Source: Spirochaetota bacterium
GTDB lineage: Bacteria > Spirochaetota > Spirochaetia > Treponematales > UBA12059
DNA: 64,000 nucleotides
Direction: 5' to 3'
NCBI GenBank assembly: GCA_026398615.1
Contig: JAPLSN010000012.1
Location: 79,122-143,121, forward strand
Both the position numbers and the translations under genes were made by a program. Positions 11,668 through 20,611 of the stretch are shown in pieces. Each line of letters starts with the position of its first letter. Position 1 is the first letter of the stretch. The notes under the pieces were generated by a model. The model saw only the letters and a program-made list of their open reading frames with translations. It was not told the origin of the DNA and made no database searches.

Positions 11668-11674
11668 CGGCCTC

Positions 11675-13132
11675 ATGAGCATAATCCCGGAAATTCTCGC
11701 GTCCTTCGCCGTCGCGCTGTTCCTTGTCTTCTCCGTCGCGGTCATGCGCACCCTCGCCGTTCCCCGCGCGCATCCGCCCGGGAAGCCCGATCCCGCGCTC
11801 GCCCGGCGGTTTTCCGGGACCGAGGAGGCTCTTGCCGCCCTCGTCCGCTGCCCGACAGTGTCGCGTTTCGGGGACGACGGGTACGACGCGGCCGCGTCCG
11901 ATTCTTTCCGCGAGGAACTGGCCCGCCGCTTTCCCCTGGTCCACGAGCGGCTCCTCAGGCGGGACGTCGGTGAGCGCGCGATGCTCTTCGAGTGGCCCGG
12001 TTCCACGAGCGCCGATCCGGTGCTCCTCATGTCGCACTACGACGTCGTGCCCACGGGCGAGGCGCCATGGACGCACGAGCCCTTCTCCGGCGACCTGGCC
12101 GGGGAGTACGTCTGGGGGCGTGGAAGCCAGGACACCAAGGTCACCCTCGTCGGCGCGCTCGCGGCGGCCGAATCCCTCCTCGCCGGGGGCTTCGCGCCCG
12201 GCCGCACGGTATTCTTCGGTTTCGGAGGGGACGAGGAAGTCGGGGGCGTCCGCGGCGCGGCCTCGATCGCGGAATACCTGGAGAAGCGGAACGTCCGCCT
12301 GGCCTTCCTCCTCGACGAGGGGGGCGTGATCGCCGACGGCATCCTTTCTTTCGCGGACCGGCCGCTTGCCCTCGTCGGCATTTCCGAAAAAGGTTATGTC
12401 GATTTCACTATCGAAGTCCCCGGTTCCGGAGGTTACGCGTCCATGCCGCCGAAACGGACCGCCGCCGGCGACCTCGCGCGCGCGATGATCGCCGTGGAGC
12501 GCAAGCGCCCGCGGGCTCGGCTGACCTATACGGTCCGCTCGATGCTGGCCGCCCTCGCGCCCTACGCGCCCTTTCCCCTCCGCCTCGCCTTGCGGAACCT
12601 CTGGCTGAGCGCCCCGCTCGTCAAGGCGGTCTTCGGGGCCTCGGGCCTGACCAACGCGCTCATCCGCACGACGGCCGCCGTGACCATGCTCTCCGCGTCC
12701 GACAAGGAAAACGTGCTCCCGGACAGGGTCAGGGCCAACGTGAACGTAAGGGTCCTCCCCGGCGACACGGTCAGCCTGGTCATGACGCGGCTCGCCCGGA
12801 TTGCGGCTCCTTTCGGCGCCAGGGTGAAGCTCACGCGGGACGGGCATGCCAACGATCCCCTGCCGGAATCGCCTGTGATGGGCGAAGGCTGGGACGCGAT
12901 CGCCTCCGCCCTGGCCGTCACCCACCCTGAAGCCGCGATCATCCCCTTCCTGTTCAGCGCCGGCACCGACACGAAGCACTACCGCGGGATCGCGGACGCC
13001 ATGTACCGCATCTCGCCGATCGTGCAGACTTCCGACGACATCTCGCGCGTACACGGGACGGACGAGCGGATCTCGATGGAAAACGTCAGGCGCTGCGCCG
13101 CGTTCTACCGCGAACTCGAATCCCGTCTCTGA
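11675..13132 (+). CDS. M20-family metallopeptidase
   Basis: This zinc peptidase of the M20 (PM20D1/carboxypeptidase-like) group is anchored by a single N-terminal membrane helix (residues 5-25). Metal ligands are visible: HYDVV (first His), GRGSQDTK (bridging Asp), GGDEEVGG (general base Glu and ligand Glu), LDEGG (ligand) and the late His in GTDTKHYR. The dimerisation lid lies between about residues 235 and 390. At 485 residues it is full length. It probably trims peptides or N-acyl amino acids at the membrane. No operon partner is apparent. Confidence 0.9.
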   Translation: MSIIPEILASFAVALFLVFSVAVMRTLAVPRAHPPGKPDPALARRFSGTEEALAALVRCPTVSRFGDDGYDAAASDSFREELARRFPLVHERLLRRDVGERAMLFEWPGSTSADPVLLMSHYDVVPTGEAPWTHEPFSGDLAGEYVWGRGSQDTKVTLVGALAAAESLLAGGFAPGRTVFFGFGGDEEVGGVRGAASIAEYLEKRNVRLAFLLDEGGVIADGILSFADRPLALVGISEKGYVDFTIEVPGSGGYASMPPKRTAAGDLARAMIAVERKRPRARLTYTVRSMLAALAPYAPFPLRLALRNLWLSAPLVKAVFGASGLTNALIRTTAAVTMLSASDKENVLPDRVRANVNVRVLPGDTVSLVMTRLARIAAPFGARVKLTRDGHANDPLPESPVMGEGWDAIASALAVTHPEAAIIPFLFSAGTDTKHYRGIADAMYRISPIVQTSDDISRVHGTDERISMENVRRCAAFYRELESRL

Positions 13133-13134
13133 CA

Positions 13135-13187
13135 CCTCGTAACCCCGTTTGCGGGGTCGACGTAACCCCGTTTGCGGGGTTACGAGG
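13135..13187. repeat. Tandem GTAACCCCGTTTGCGGGGT hairpins
   Basis: Two near-copies of a hairpin (CCCC, GTTTGC, GGGG) lie between the M20 gene and the cyclase. The outer CCTCGTAA pairs with TTACGAGG. It could terminate the M20 transcript. The second copy contains the -35 box of the next promoter, so folding or protein binding here could affect both genes. Confidence 0.6.
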
Positions 13188-13200
13188 ATTCTGCTACACT
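13172..13200 (+). promoter_or_regulatory. Candidate promoter of the cyclase-TPR gene
   Basis: TTGCGG, 17 bases, TACACT; the gap to ATG 13211 is ten bases with no Shine-Dalgarno, again near-leaderless. Confidence 0.45.
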
Positions 13201-13210
13201 CAGCGCGACC

Positions 13211-16210
13211 ATGACGGATCGGGATAACATGAAATCCGGCGAACGCCGGACAGCCGCCATACTCTTCTCGGACATGAAGGGCTTCACCTCCCTCTCGGAG
13301 CGCATGGATCCCGAGGAGATCGACGTCCTCATGTCGAAGGTCTTCGGCGCTTTCGAGGAAATCATACGCGCCCACGGCGGCAACGTCGAAAAGTACATCG
13401 GCGACGCGCTCGTGGCCGTGTTCGGCGTTCCCGAGATACACGAGGACGATTCCTCGCGGGCGGTGCACTCCGCGCTCGAGTTCCTCAAGCGCGCCCGCGA
13501 GCTGACCGAATCCGTGGCCCCGGGGCGGGGGCTTTCCTTCAGGACCGGCATCCACGTGGGGCTGATCGCCACGGGACGGCGCGGCGAGTACGACGTCGTC
13601 ACCGGCTACGCCATGAACGTCGCCCAGCGCCTCGAGGCGGCCGCGGACCCGGACTCGATCCTCGTCTCCGAAGCCGTCAGGGACGAGTGCGCGTCCTACT
13701 TCGTCTTCTCGGAACCTGTCGAGCTCAGCCTCAAGGGCAAGCTCGAGACCGTCACGGCGTACCGCGTCAATGGAATGGCCATCGGCGAACTCTCGGACGC
13801 GGGCCCGTTCATCGGCAGGCGCGAACAGCTCGACGAACTCCTGCGGGCCTACCTCCGCTGCGAGCCATCCGGCGGCACAGGGGCATGCATCGTCGGAGAG
13901 GCCGGGATCGGCAAGACGGCCCTCGCCCGCGCCTTCGTGGAGAAGGTGAAACGCTTCCCCGACTTCACGTCGCCGATCCTCGTCGCGAGGGCCCAGGAAT
14001 ACAGGGCCGGCGGCTACGCGGTCATCGTCGACCTGCTGCTCGACCGCTTCGGCCTCGTCCCGGAGTCGGGCATCGCCGAGGTCGAGCGGGCCTTCGCGGC
14101 GGTTCCCGGGCTGCCGGCCGACTCGGGCGGGAAGTTCGAACGCCTACTCCGTTCGCGCGAGGCGGACGCACCCGACGAGGACGCGGTGTTCATGCTCTAC
14201 GCCGTCTTCACCTCCGTCATCGAACAATGCGGCGGCTCCGTCTTTCCCTCGGTCATCGTCATCGACAACGCGCACGCCATCGACCGGACCTCGAGGGACT
14301 TTTTCCTCTATTTCCAGCGCAGCGCCGAGGCCAGGCCATTCTTCCTGCTCGCGTCCCGGGAGCATGCGCCGTCGCTCCGGGAAGCCTTCCCGCAGTGCAA
14401 GCCGCTCCGCCTCGGCCCGCTCGGCGCCGCAGATTCCCGCGAGCTCGCGTCAGCGGTCTGGCCCGACGCTCCGGAACGCGCGATGGAACTCATCCTCGCC
14501 TCGGGCATGGGGAACCCGCTCTTCATCCGCGAGTACGCCGAGTACGCGCGCAAGCACCGCGACGCATCGAGCCTGCCGCCCACCGTGCAGAACATCTTTA
14601 TGACCCGCATCGAGCGTTACGCGCCGCCGGTGCGCGACTTCATGCGCAAGCTCTCCGTGTTCGCCCACAGCTTCACCGCGGACGACGCCCGCGCGATCCA
14701 GATCGGGACCGATTCCGACACGACCCTGGTGGACGGCGCCCTCGCCGCGCTTCTGGCCGAGGGAGTCCTCGCGAAACAGGGGGAGCGCTTCCGCTTTTCG
14801 CTCGACGTCTTCAAGAAGGCGCTCTACTCGTCGCTCCTCAACCACAACAAGCGGATCCTGCACAGCATCGCGGCAGACCTCAACTCAGCCAAGGAAAAGC
14901 CGAACGTGACGAGGCTGGTGTACCACCTCACGCGCGCCGAGCGCTGGGAGGAGGCCTTCGCCGTGGTCATCGCCGATCCGTACAGGAACTACAACTACGA
15001 ACTGCTGCGGCACCTCGACCCAATCTACAGGAAACTCTCGAAGACCGACCCCGACGCGGCGGTGAGGATCCTCATCACGAAGAGCGCGCTCCTGTTCAAC
15101 TCGGGCAAGATCGACGACGCCGATGAGGAACTCAAGCGCATCATGCGATTCGCGGTCGCCCGCAAGAACGACAACTGCATGGGGTTCGCCTACCACCAGA
15201 TCTGCGCGCACAACGCCATGTCGTACGCCTTCCAGAAGGCGCAGTTCACCGGCGAAAAAGCCCTCTACTACTACGCTCGTGCGCACATCCACCCGAGCTC
15301 GATCCAGAACGTCCTCAGGATACTGGCCATCACCGAGCTGCAGCGGAACCGCTTCGACGAGGCGCGCAGGATCGTGGACCGCATGGAATCCATCCCCGAC
15401 CGCGATCCCTTCGAGTACGCCTTCAGCCGCGGCGAGTACCGGCTCCTCTCGGGCGACTATCATGGCGCCGTGGAGACCGTGGACGGCATACTCGGGGAGA
15501 TCGAAAGGGAAGCGCACCCGGCGAAGTTCTTCGCGCTCGACGTGAAACTGAAGGCGCTCTGGCAATTGTGCGATTTCGGCGGTGTGGTCGCCGTCGCGTC
15601 CTCGATGACGGCCCTTGGATCGCTGAGCGAAGGCTTGCGGGTCCAGGCATACGCCATGCTGGGCGCGGCGCTGATGATCAGGGGTGATCGTGTCGCATCG
15701 GCGGAATCCTTCTCCAAGGCCGAATTCTTCCTGGAACAGGTCCGGAACGACTTCGACCGCGTCGACGCCTTGCGCACCCTGGCGCTCTGCAGGCTCTACG
15801 CGGGCGAGGAGCGCAAGGCCGAATCGTCGGCGTCGGAAGGGCTCGTCCTCGGGCTCAGGCATTCCTGCTACTACCCGGCCTTCACGATCGTCATGATCCT
15901 CGCGGTGATCCGATACGGCCGCGGCGAGTTCGACGAAGCCCGGTTCTTCCTCCGGGAAGCATCCTGTTTCTTCTCCACCGGCCTGCTCCTGCCCGCCAAG
16001 GCCGTGATCCCGTACTACCATTACGCATCCCTGCTCTTCGACGAAAAGGATGCGGGCGCCAACTCGGAAATCGCGTCGAGGCTCCTCGACGAGGAAATAG
16101 AGAAGTTGGGCGATCCGGCCCTGGTCTCCGCTTTCCTGTCGACCCGGCCGTATACCGCCCTGTTGGCTGGCCTGGCCCGGACGAAGCATGAGGAGGATCA
16201 CGATGCCTGA
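13211..16210 (+). CDS. Class III adenylate/guanylate cyclase fused to AAA ATPase and TPR region
   Basis: This is a large cytoplasmic signalling protein of 999 residues. The N-terminal class III cyclase domain (about 12-190) carries AAILFSDMKGFTSLSERM with the first metal Asp, YIGDALVAVFG with the second, and GIHVGLIATG. An AAA-type NTPase follows, with Walker A GEAGIGKTALA (about residue 232) and Walker B SVIVIDNAHAID. The C-terminal 450 residues are helical TPR-like repeats. This layout is shared with MalT/LuxR-like and mycobacterial cyclase regulators but has no DNA-binding domain. It may produce cAMP in response to ligand or protein binding. ATG 13211 fits the nearby -10 box. Confidence 0.9.
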   Translation: MTDRDNMKSGERRTAAILFSDMKGFTSLSERMDPEEIDVLMSKVFGAFEEIIRAHGGNVEKYIGDALVAVFGVPEIHEDDSSRAVHSALEFLKRARELTESVAPGRGLSFRTGIHVGLIATGRRGEYDVVTGYAMNVAQRLEAAADPDSILVSEAVRDECASYFVFSEPVELSLKGKLETVTAYRVNGMAIGELSDAGPFIGRREQLDELLRAYLRCEPSGGTGACIVGEAGIGKTALARAFVEKVKRFPDFTSPILVARAQEYRAGGYAVIVDLLLDRFGLVPESGIAEVERAFAAVPGLPADSGGKFERLLRSREADAPDEDAVFMLYAVFTSVIEQCGGSVFPSVIVIDNAHAIDRTSRDFFLYFQRSAEARPFFLLASREHAPSLREAFPQCKPLRLGPLGAADSRELASAVWPDAPERAMELILASGMGNPLFIREYAEYARKHRDASSLPPTVQNIFMTRIERYAPPVRDFMRKLSVFAHSFTADDARAIQIGTDSDTTLVDGALAALLAEGVLAKQGERFRFSLDVFKKALYSSLLNHNKRILHSIAADLNSAKEKPNVTRLVYHLTRAERWEEAFAVVIADPYRNYNYELLRHLDPIYRKLSKTDPDAAVRILITKSALLFNSGKIDDADEELKRIMRFAVARKNDNCMGFAYHQICAHNAMSYAFQKAQFTGEKALYYYARAHIHPSSIQNVLRILAITELQRNRFDEARRIVDRMESIPDRDPFEYAFSRGEYRLLSGDYHGAVETVDGILGEIEREAHPAKFFALDVKLKALWQLCDFGGVVAVASSMTALGSLSEGLRVQAYAMLGAALMIRGDRVASAESFSKAEFFLEQVRNDFDRVDALRTLALCRLYAGEERKAESSASEGLVLGLRHSCYYPAFTIVMILAVIRYGRGEFDEARFFLREASCFFSTGLLLPAKAVIPYYHYASLLFDEKDAGANSEIASRLLDEEIEKLGDPALVSAFLSTRPYTALLAGLARTKHEEDHDA

Positions 16211-16997
16211 CGCCGACGGAAAGCGGATGTTCGACGACCTGAGCCTCGTCCTGGACTGGATCGAATGCGGCAGGAAGCGTCCGGCCAGGCTCCGCGCGCC
16301 CGAAACGCCGGCCGCAATGCCTGAAAGCGAGCCGCCGGCCGCGGAAATCCCGGCTGCCGGACCTTCGCCGGCGGACAGTCTCGAAGCCGTGGCCTTCGAA
16401 GTCGGGCGTTGCGCGAAATGCAGGCTCGCGGCCACGCGGAAAAGGACGGTCCCCGGCGAAGGTTCCGCGAATCCCTTCGTCATGGTGATCGGGGAAGGCC
16501 CGGGCGCCGAGGAGGACGAGCGCGGCCTGCCCTTCGTCGGCACGGCAGGCAAGCTCCTCGACCGGATGCTCGGGGCGGTCGGCCTGTCCCGGGCCGGGAA
16601 CGCGTTCATCTGCAACGTCGTAAAATGCCGCCCGCCCATGAACCGCGACCCGGCTCCCGACGAACAGGCGGCCTGCATGCCCTTCCTGCGAAGGCAGATC
16701 GCCGTGCTCCGTCCGCGCTACATTCTCTCGATCGGCCGCGTGCCGACCCAGGCCCTGCTTGCCGCGAAGGAAGGAATCACGAGACTCCGGGGCCGTTTCT
16801 TCGAGTTCGAAGGCGTCCCGCTCCTGCCCACCTACCATCCGAGCGCCTTGCTCCGCGACGAAGCGCTGAAGCGTCCCGCCTGGGAGGATCTCAAGCTCCT
16901 GCGCGAACGCATGCTCCGTGACGGTCTCAGGCTTCCCTCGTCGGACAAGTCCGACGTGTCGGACAAGTCCGACGTGCCGGACAAGTCCGGCGCCTGA
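16203..16997 (+). CDS. Family 4 uracil-DNA glycosylase
   Basis: This enzyme removes uracil from DNA and carries an iron-sulfur cluster. Cluster cysteines appear in RCAKC, in CNVVKC and in the nearby ACMPF. The catalytic loop GEGPGAEEDERGLPFVG and the late motif LPTYHPSALLR are intact. An extra N-terminal Pro/Ala-rich extension of about 60 residues precedes the domain. The C-terminus ends in a repeated SDKSDV tail encoded by an 18-base tandem palindrome. AGGAGG before ATG 16203 fixes the start, which overlaps the cyclase stop and implies co-translation. Confidence 0.93.
   Translation: MPDADGKRMFDDLSLVLDWIECGRKRPARLRAPETPAAMPESEPPAAEIPAAGPSPADSLEAVAFEVGRCAKCRLAATRKRTVPGEGSANPFVMVIGEGPGAEEDERGLPFVGTAGKLLDRMLGAVGLSRAGNAFICNVVKCRPPMNRDPAPDEQAACMPFLRRQIAVLRPRYILSIGRVPTQALLAAKEGITRLRGRFFEFEGVPLLPTYHPSALLRDEALKRPAWEDLKLLRERMLRDGLRLPSSDKSDVSDKSDVPDKSGA
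16941..16994. repeat. Three-unit 18-base tandem palindrome at the 3' end of the glycosylase gene
   Basis: The unit TCGGACAAGTCCGACGTG occurs twice exactly and once with changes. Each unit contains CGGAC-AA-GTCCG and can form a hairpin. It encodes SDKSDV repeats at the C-terminus. Confidence 0.8.
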
Positions 16998-17019
16998 GCC
17001 GGGAACGGAACGAACCCGC

Positions 17020-18975
17020 ATGAGCGCCTATGCCCAGGTGGCGTTCGACATTCCCGTCGACCGCGTCTTCACCTACCGCGTCGACCCGGGGACGGAGGTT
17101 CGCGTCGGGGTGCGCGTGGAAGCCCCCTTCGGCCGACGCGAGCTGACCGGCTTCGTGACGGGCCTGGCCGATTCGACCGACGTGCCGGAAGCGGGCGTCA
17201 AGACCATCCGTCGCGTCGTGGACGCAGAGCCGCTCTTCGACGAGGGTACGATATCCTTGGCCAGGTGGGTCGCCGGGATGTATTTCTGCGCTTTCGGGGA
17301 AGCGCTCTCGGCCATGCTGCCCACCGGCCGCCGCGAGATCGAGGCGCCTGCACTGCCGCTGGACGACGAACCCCCGGGCAGCACTCCCCTCGAGCTGTCG
17401 GACGAACAGCGGAAGGCCATGGAGCGCGTCCTGTCGGCGCCGGACGGCACGCGATACCTGTTCGGCATGACTGGATCCGGCAAGACCGAAGTCTTTCTCC
17501 AGGTGGCCGAAGCCACTCTGGCCGAGGGGCGCGGCGTCATCTACCTGGTGCCCGAGATAGCCCTGACCCGCCAGGTCACGGAGGCCGTGACACGGCGCTT
17601 CGGGAGCAGGTGCGCCATCATCCATTCGCGCCTCACCCCGTCACAGAAGCTTTCGGAATGGCGGCGCATCCTCCGCGGAGAGGCCGACGTCGTGGTCGGC
17701 GCGCGCAGCGCGATCTTCGCCCCCGTGCGGAACCTGGGCCTCGTCGTTCTCGACGAGGAGCACGAGGGAACCTACAAGGCCGGTTCGTCCCCGCGCTACC
17801 ATGCGAGGCAGGTGGCCATGCGCCGTTGCACGGAAGCGAAGGCTCGGCTTCTCATGGGATCGGCGACGCCCTCGGCGGAGTCCTTCCTGCTCATGCGCGA
17901 TGGCCGCATCGAACGCCTCGACCTGACGAAGCGCCTTGCCGGCGGCAAGCTCCCGGAGATCGAGGTCGTCGACATGAAGCAGGAAGGCGGCGCCATCTCC
18001 CGAAGGCTGGCCGAAGCCATGCGTGCGGCTAAGGACGCCGGGGGGCAGACCGTCCTTTTCCTGAACCGCCGGGGTTTTTCCTTCTTTTTCCGCTGCGGAA
18101 GCTGCGGGGCCGAGCTCACGTGCCGGCACTGCTCCGTTCCCCTGACCTTCCACAAGGAGCGGGGACGGGTCGTCTGCCATTATTGCGGCTATTCCGCGCC
18201 GCCCCCCTCGGCCTGCCCGGAATGCGGATCGCTCGATGTCGGATGGGCCGGCTTCGGCACCGAGCGGGTGGAGGAGGACGTCGCGAGGCTTTTCCCCGAC
18301 ATGACGGTGGCCAGGCTGGACGCCGATTCGGCGGCGAAAAGGGGCGCCCTCGAGACGATCCTGGACGATTTCCGGGCCGGGCGCGTCGATGTGCTGCTCG
18401 GAACGCAGATGGTCGCCAAGGGGCTCAACTTTCCGGGAGTCAAGCTCGTCGGCGTGGTGCTCGCCGATACGAGCCTCAACCTGCCGGATTTCCGGGCGGC
18501 GGAACGGACTTTTTCCCTCGTGACCCAGGTGGCGGGCCGGGCCGGACGCTTTACGCCCGACGGACGGGTGATCGTGCAGACCTTCAGGCCCCGCAGCCCG
18601 GTGGTCCGCTTCGCCGCCGCCCACGATATCGAGGGCTTTTACGCCTCCGAGCTGGCAGCGAGGGAGGAACTCGGCTTTCCGCCCTTCGCCCGACTGGTCC
18701 GGATCGTGTTCCGTTCCAAGGACGGCGCCAGGGCGGTGGAAGCGTCGAAAGCCTTCGCAGAGGCGGCCGCCGCGTTCGCGCCCGCGGGAACCGAGGTCCT
18801 CGGGCCGGCGGAATGCCCGATCGGGATGGTGGCGGGCAACACCCGAATGCAGGTAGTGCTCAGGTCCGTCGACCCCAACGGCGCCAGGACCGCCGTCAGG
18901 GACGCCATCGCTCGCTTCCTCGTTCCAGCGAACGTCCATGTCGAGATCGATCCCGATCCCGTGAGCCTTATGTAG
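17020..18975 (+). CDS. priA: Primosomal protein N' (PriA helicase)
   Basis: PriA is a 3'-5' DNA helicase that restarts stalled replication forks. The N-terminal DNA-binding domain opens with YAQVAFDIPVDRVFTYRV. Helicase motifs follow: GMTGSGKTEVFL (Walker A), VLDEEHEGTYK (DEEH), and LMGSATPS. The zinc-binding cysteines lie in the stretch CGSCGAELTCRHCSVP to CPECGS. Motifs V and VI are visible as LGTQMVAKGLNFP and QVAGRAGR. At 651 residues it is slightly shorter than the E. coli enzyme but complete. Its stop codon is inside the first of two hairpin repeats. It follows the uracil-DNA glycosylase gene by 22 bases, a DNA-repair pair. Confidence 0.96.
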   Translation: MSAYAQVAFDIPVDRVFTYRVDPGTEVRVGVRVEAPFGRRELTGFVTGLADSTDVPEAGVKTIRRVVDAEPLFDEGTISLARWVAGMYFCAFGEALSAMLPTGRREIEAPALPLDDEPPGSTPLELSDEQRKAMERVLSAPDGTRYLFGMTGSGKTEVFLQVAEATLAEGRGVIYLVPEIALTRQVTEAVTRRFGSRCAIIHSRLTPSQKLSEWRRILRGEADVVVGARSAIFAPVRNLGLVVLDEEHEGTYKAGSSPRYHARQVAMRRCTEAKARLLMGSATPSAESFLLMRDGRIERLDLTKRLAGGKLPEIEVVDMKQEGGAISRRLAEAMRAAKDAGGQTVLFLNRRGFSFFFRCGSCGAELTCRHCSVPLTFHKERGRVVCHYCGYSAPPPSACPECGSLDVGWAGFGTERVEEDVARLFPDMTVARLDADSAAKRGALETILDDFRAGRVDVLLGTQMVAKGLNFPGVKLVGVVLADTSLNLPDFRAAERTFSLVTQVAGRAGRFTPDGRVIVQTFRPRSPVVRFAAAHDIEGFYASELAAREELGFPPFARLVRIVFRSKDGARAVEASKAFAEAAAAFAPAGTEVLGPAECPIGMVAGNTRMQVVLRSVDPNGARTAVRDAIARFLVPANVHVEIDPDPVSLM

Positions 18976-19042
18976 CGAGGGAGAATCCTCGCTACGTAAG
19001 GCTGGGCCTTATGTAGCGAGGGAGAATCCTCGCCGCATCAGG
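18966..19042. terminator. Twin hairpins overlapping the priA stop
   Basis: CCTTATGTAGCGAGG, GAGAAT, CCTCGC is present twice, at 18966 and 19007. The first copy is a long near-perfect palindrome to TACGTAAGG and includes the priA TAG. There is no T-tract, so termination would be weak or factor-dependent. The copies may instead be a small mobile repeat. Confidence 0.5.
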
Positions 19043-19083
19043 CTGAAACCACGGGCGGGCGCCGATGCCCTCCGTATTGCCTC

Positions 19084-19111
19084 TTGCATATCCATGGCAC
19101 TGCGATACAAT
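19084..19111 (+). promoter_or_regulatory. Promoter of the 19175 lipoprotein gene
   Basis: TTGCAT, 16 bases, TACAAT. The predicted leader of about 57 bases contains a GC hairpin (GCGCGC-TTGA-GCGCGC at 19128-19143) before the Shine-Dalgarno GGAGG. Confidence 0.6.
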
Positions 19112-19174
19112 AGCAATGTCACCGTTCAGCGCGCTTGAGCGCGCCAGGGTAAACATAGCCATTGGAGGATTTTG

Positions 19175-19732
19175 ATGAAAAAGTTCCTGATCGTTCTCAT
19201 CGCCGTCGCGCTTGCCGCGACGCTCTTCGTTTCCTGCGAATCCCTCGCCCGGGGCGCCCTCGAAGGCGCGGTAGGGGCGGCTGCCGGCGGCGTTCCCGCG
19301 GCCGGTTCGGCCGCGGCGGCCAGCTCGTCAGTGGCGGCCGTGGACTTCCAGTCCGCCGACATCCTGTGCGGCGACGGCGTCGGATCCATGTTCGATTCCC
19401 CCTGGGGCGTCGCCCGCGTCCTGACTCCCGCGTCGACGGCCAGCAAAAACCAGGCCGAGGTGCTCTGGGTCAACAATGGCGCCAAGGAATGGGTCAACTA
19501 CGTCATCACGAGCCGCAAGGCCACCAAGGCCGACATGGTTGTCGGTGCACCAGTCTTCGTGAATACCTATATCGGGGAGAGCACCAAGAGCGATGCCGAC
19601 ACCTACCGGAAGGGCAGCTGGTGGCTCCGCACCGTGACCAGCGCCGACAACCTCTTCAAGGGCCTCGTAGAAGCCAACGGCGACTTCTTCACCGTGGACT
19701 TCTGCCGCGTTCCGATCGATCCCGTCAAGTAA
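19175..19732 (+). CDS. Small lipoprotein of unknown role
   Basis: A signal peptide with lipobox LFVSC (cysteine near residue 21) is followed by a Gly/Ala-rich stretch. The globular part is about 125 residues with a beta-rich look (VARVLTPAST, VLWVNNGAKEWVNYVI, GSWWLRTVTSADNLFKG). GGAGG six bases before ATG 19175 and a good promoter support it. A hairpin terminator follows. I do not recognise a family. It probably sits on the periplasmic face or surface of the outer membrane. Confidence 0.8.
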   Translation: MKKFLIVLIAVALAATLFVSCESLARGALEGAVGAAAGGVPAAGSAAAASSSVAAVDFQSADILCGDGVGSMFDSPWGVARVLTPASTASKNQAEVLWVNNGAKEWVNYVITSRKATKADMVVGAPVFVNTYIGESTKSDADTYRKGSWWLRTVTSADNLFKGLVEANGDFFTVDFCRVPIDPVK

Positions 19733-19753
19733 GCACGACCAGGACCTTGCCGG

Positions 19754-19790
19754 AAAGCCGCTCCCGTCCGTCGACGGAGGGCGGCTTTCG
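19754..19790 (+). terminator. Hairpin terminator after the lipoprotein gene
   Basis: AAAGCCGC...CCGTCCG faces CGGAGGGCGGCTTT with a short loop, then CGTCG; the T-run is short. Confidence 0.5.
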
Positions 19791-19809
19791 TCGTTCCGTG
19801 CCGCCCGGC

Positions 19810-19838
19810 TTGCTGTTCCGCCCTCCCTGTTGTAGTAT
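19810..19838 (+). promoter_or_regulatory. Candidate promoter of the TPR gene
   Basis: TTGCTG, 17 bases, TAGTAT, about 50 bases before ATG 19889. Confidence 0.45.
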
Positions 19839-19888
19839 CATTCTCCGCGGTCCGGCGCCGCGACCCCTACTGTGCATTCGGAGGCCCC

Positions 19889-20560
19889 ATGCTCCCGCGA
19901 ACCGTCTTGATCCTGTCGTTCCTCTTGTTTACAGCCGCCGCCGTCTTAGGGCAGGCGGGCCACGCGGACGCCCTCGAGCTCTACCGCAGCGGCCGCGAGC
20001 TCCAGCTGGCCGGAAGGAACCAGGAAGCCGAAACCGCCTACCGGAACGCCATCGCGGTCTGCGACCAGGAACTGGCGCAGGACCCGGCAGGCATGGAATC
20101 CTTCGTCGTGAAATCCTGGTGCCTCTTCCGCCTTCGGCGTTACCAGGATGTGATCGACGTCGGCACCAGGGCCACCGCCGTCAGGTTCGACGCGCGCGTC
20201 GTCGAAACCATGGGCGAAGCCTGGTTCTACCTCGGGAAGTACGACGCGGCGCTGAAATCCCTCCAGAAGTACATCGAAAACTCCGGCGAGTTTGCCGACC
20301 GGGTGTCCACAGCCTATTTTTTCATGGGCGAGATCTACCAAGTCCACAAGCGATACGAGCACGCCGACATTTCGTACAGCTTGGCGGTGAACCGGGAGCC
20401 CACCATCGCGCTGTGGTGGATCAGGTACGGCGTCGCGATGGAATCGCTCGGGCAATGGCAGCGCGCAAACGACTACTACGGCCGCGCCCTCAAGCTCGCG
20501 CCCTCGTCCGTGGACGCGCTCTCCGGCCAGCAGCGCGCCAAGGCGAAACTGGGCGGTTGA
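19889..20560 (+). CDS. Exported TPR protein
   Basis: A 22-residue signal peptide (ILSFLLFTAAAVLG) precedes about five tetratricopeptide repeats in 223 residues. Repeat hallmarks include ALELYRSGRELQLAGRNQEA, GEAWFYLGKYDAALKSLQKY and AMESLGQWQRANDYYGRALK. It is likely periplasmic and acts by protein contacts, perhaps in envelope assembly. GGAGG lies eight bases before the ATG. It is followed by the STAS gene, which has its own promoter. Confidence 0.85.
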   Translation: MLPRTVLILSFLLFTAAAVLGQAGHADALELYRSGRELQLAGRNQEAETAYRNAIAVCDQELAQDPAGMESFVVKSWCLFRLRRYQDVIDVGTRATAVRFDARVVETMGEAWFYLGKYDAALKSLQKYIENSGEFADRVSTAYFFMGEIYQVHKRYEHADISYSLAVNREPTIALWWIRYGVAMESLGQWQRANDYYGRALKLAPSSVDALSGQQRAKAKLGG

Positions 20561-20572
20561 CGGCGTTTTCAT

Positions 20573-20601
20573 TTGCCCGTGCGCCCGTCAGCGATTAGAA
20601 T
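20573..20601 (+). promoter_or_regulatory. Promoter of the STAS gene, near-leaderless
   Basis: TTGCCC, 17 bases, TAGAAT; ten bases remain to ATG 20612. Confidence 0.5.
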
Positions 20602-20611
20602 ACGTTGGATC

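Noticed and set aside
9902..13555. Very long minus-strand frame of over 1200 codons
   Set aside because: Shadow of GC-rich genes on the other strand; the residue pattern is Arg/Gly-rich and matches no family, while the listed genes show clear motifs.
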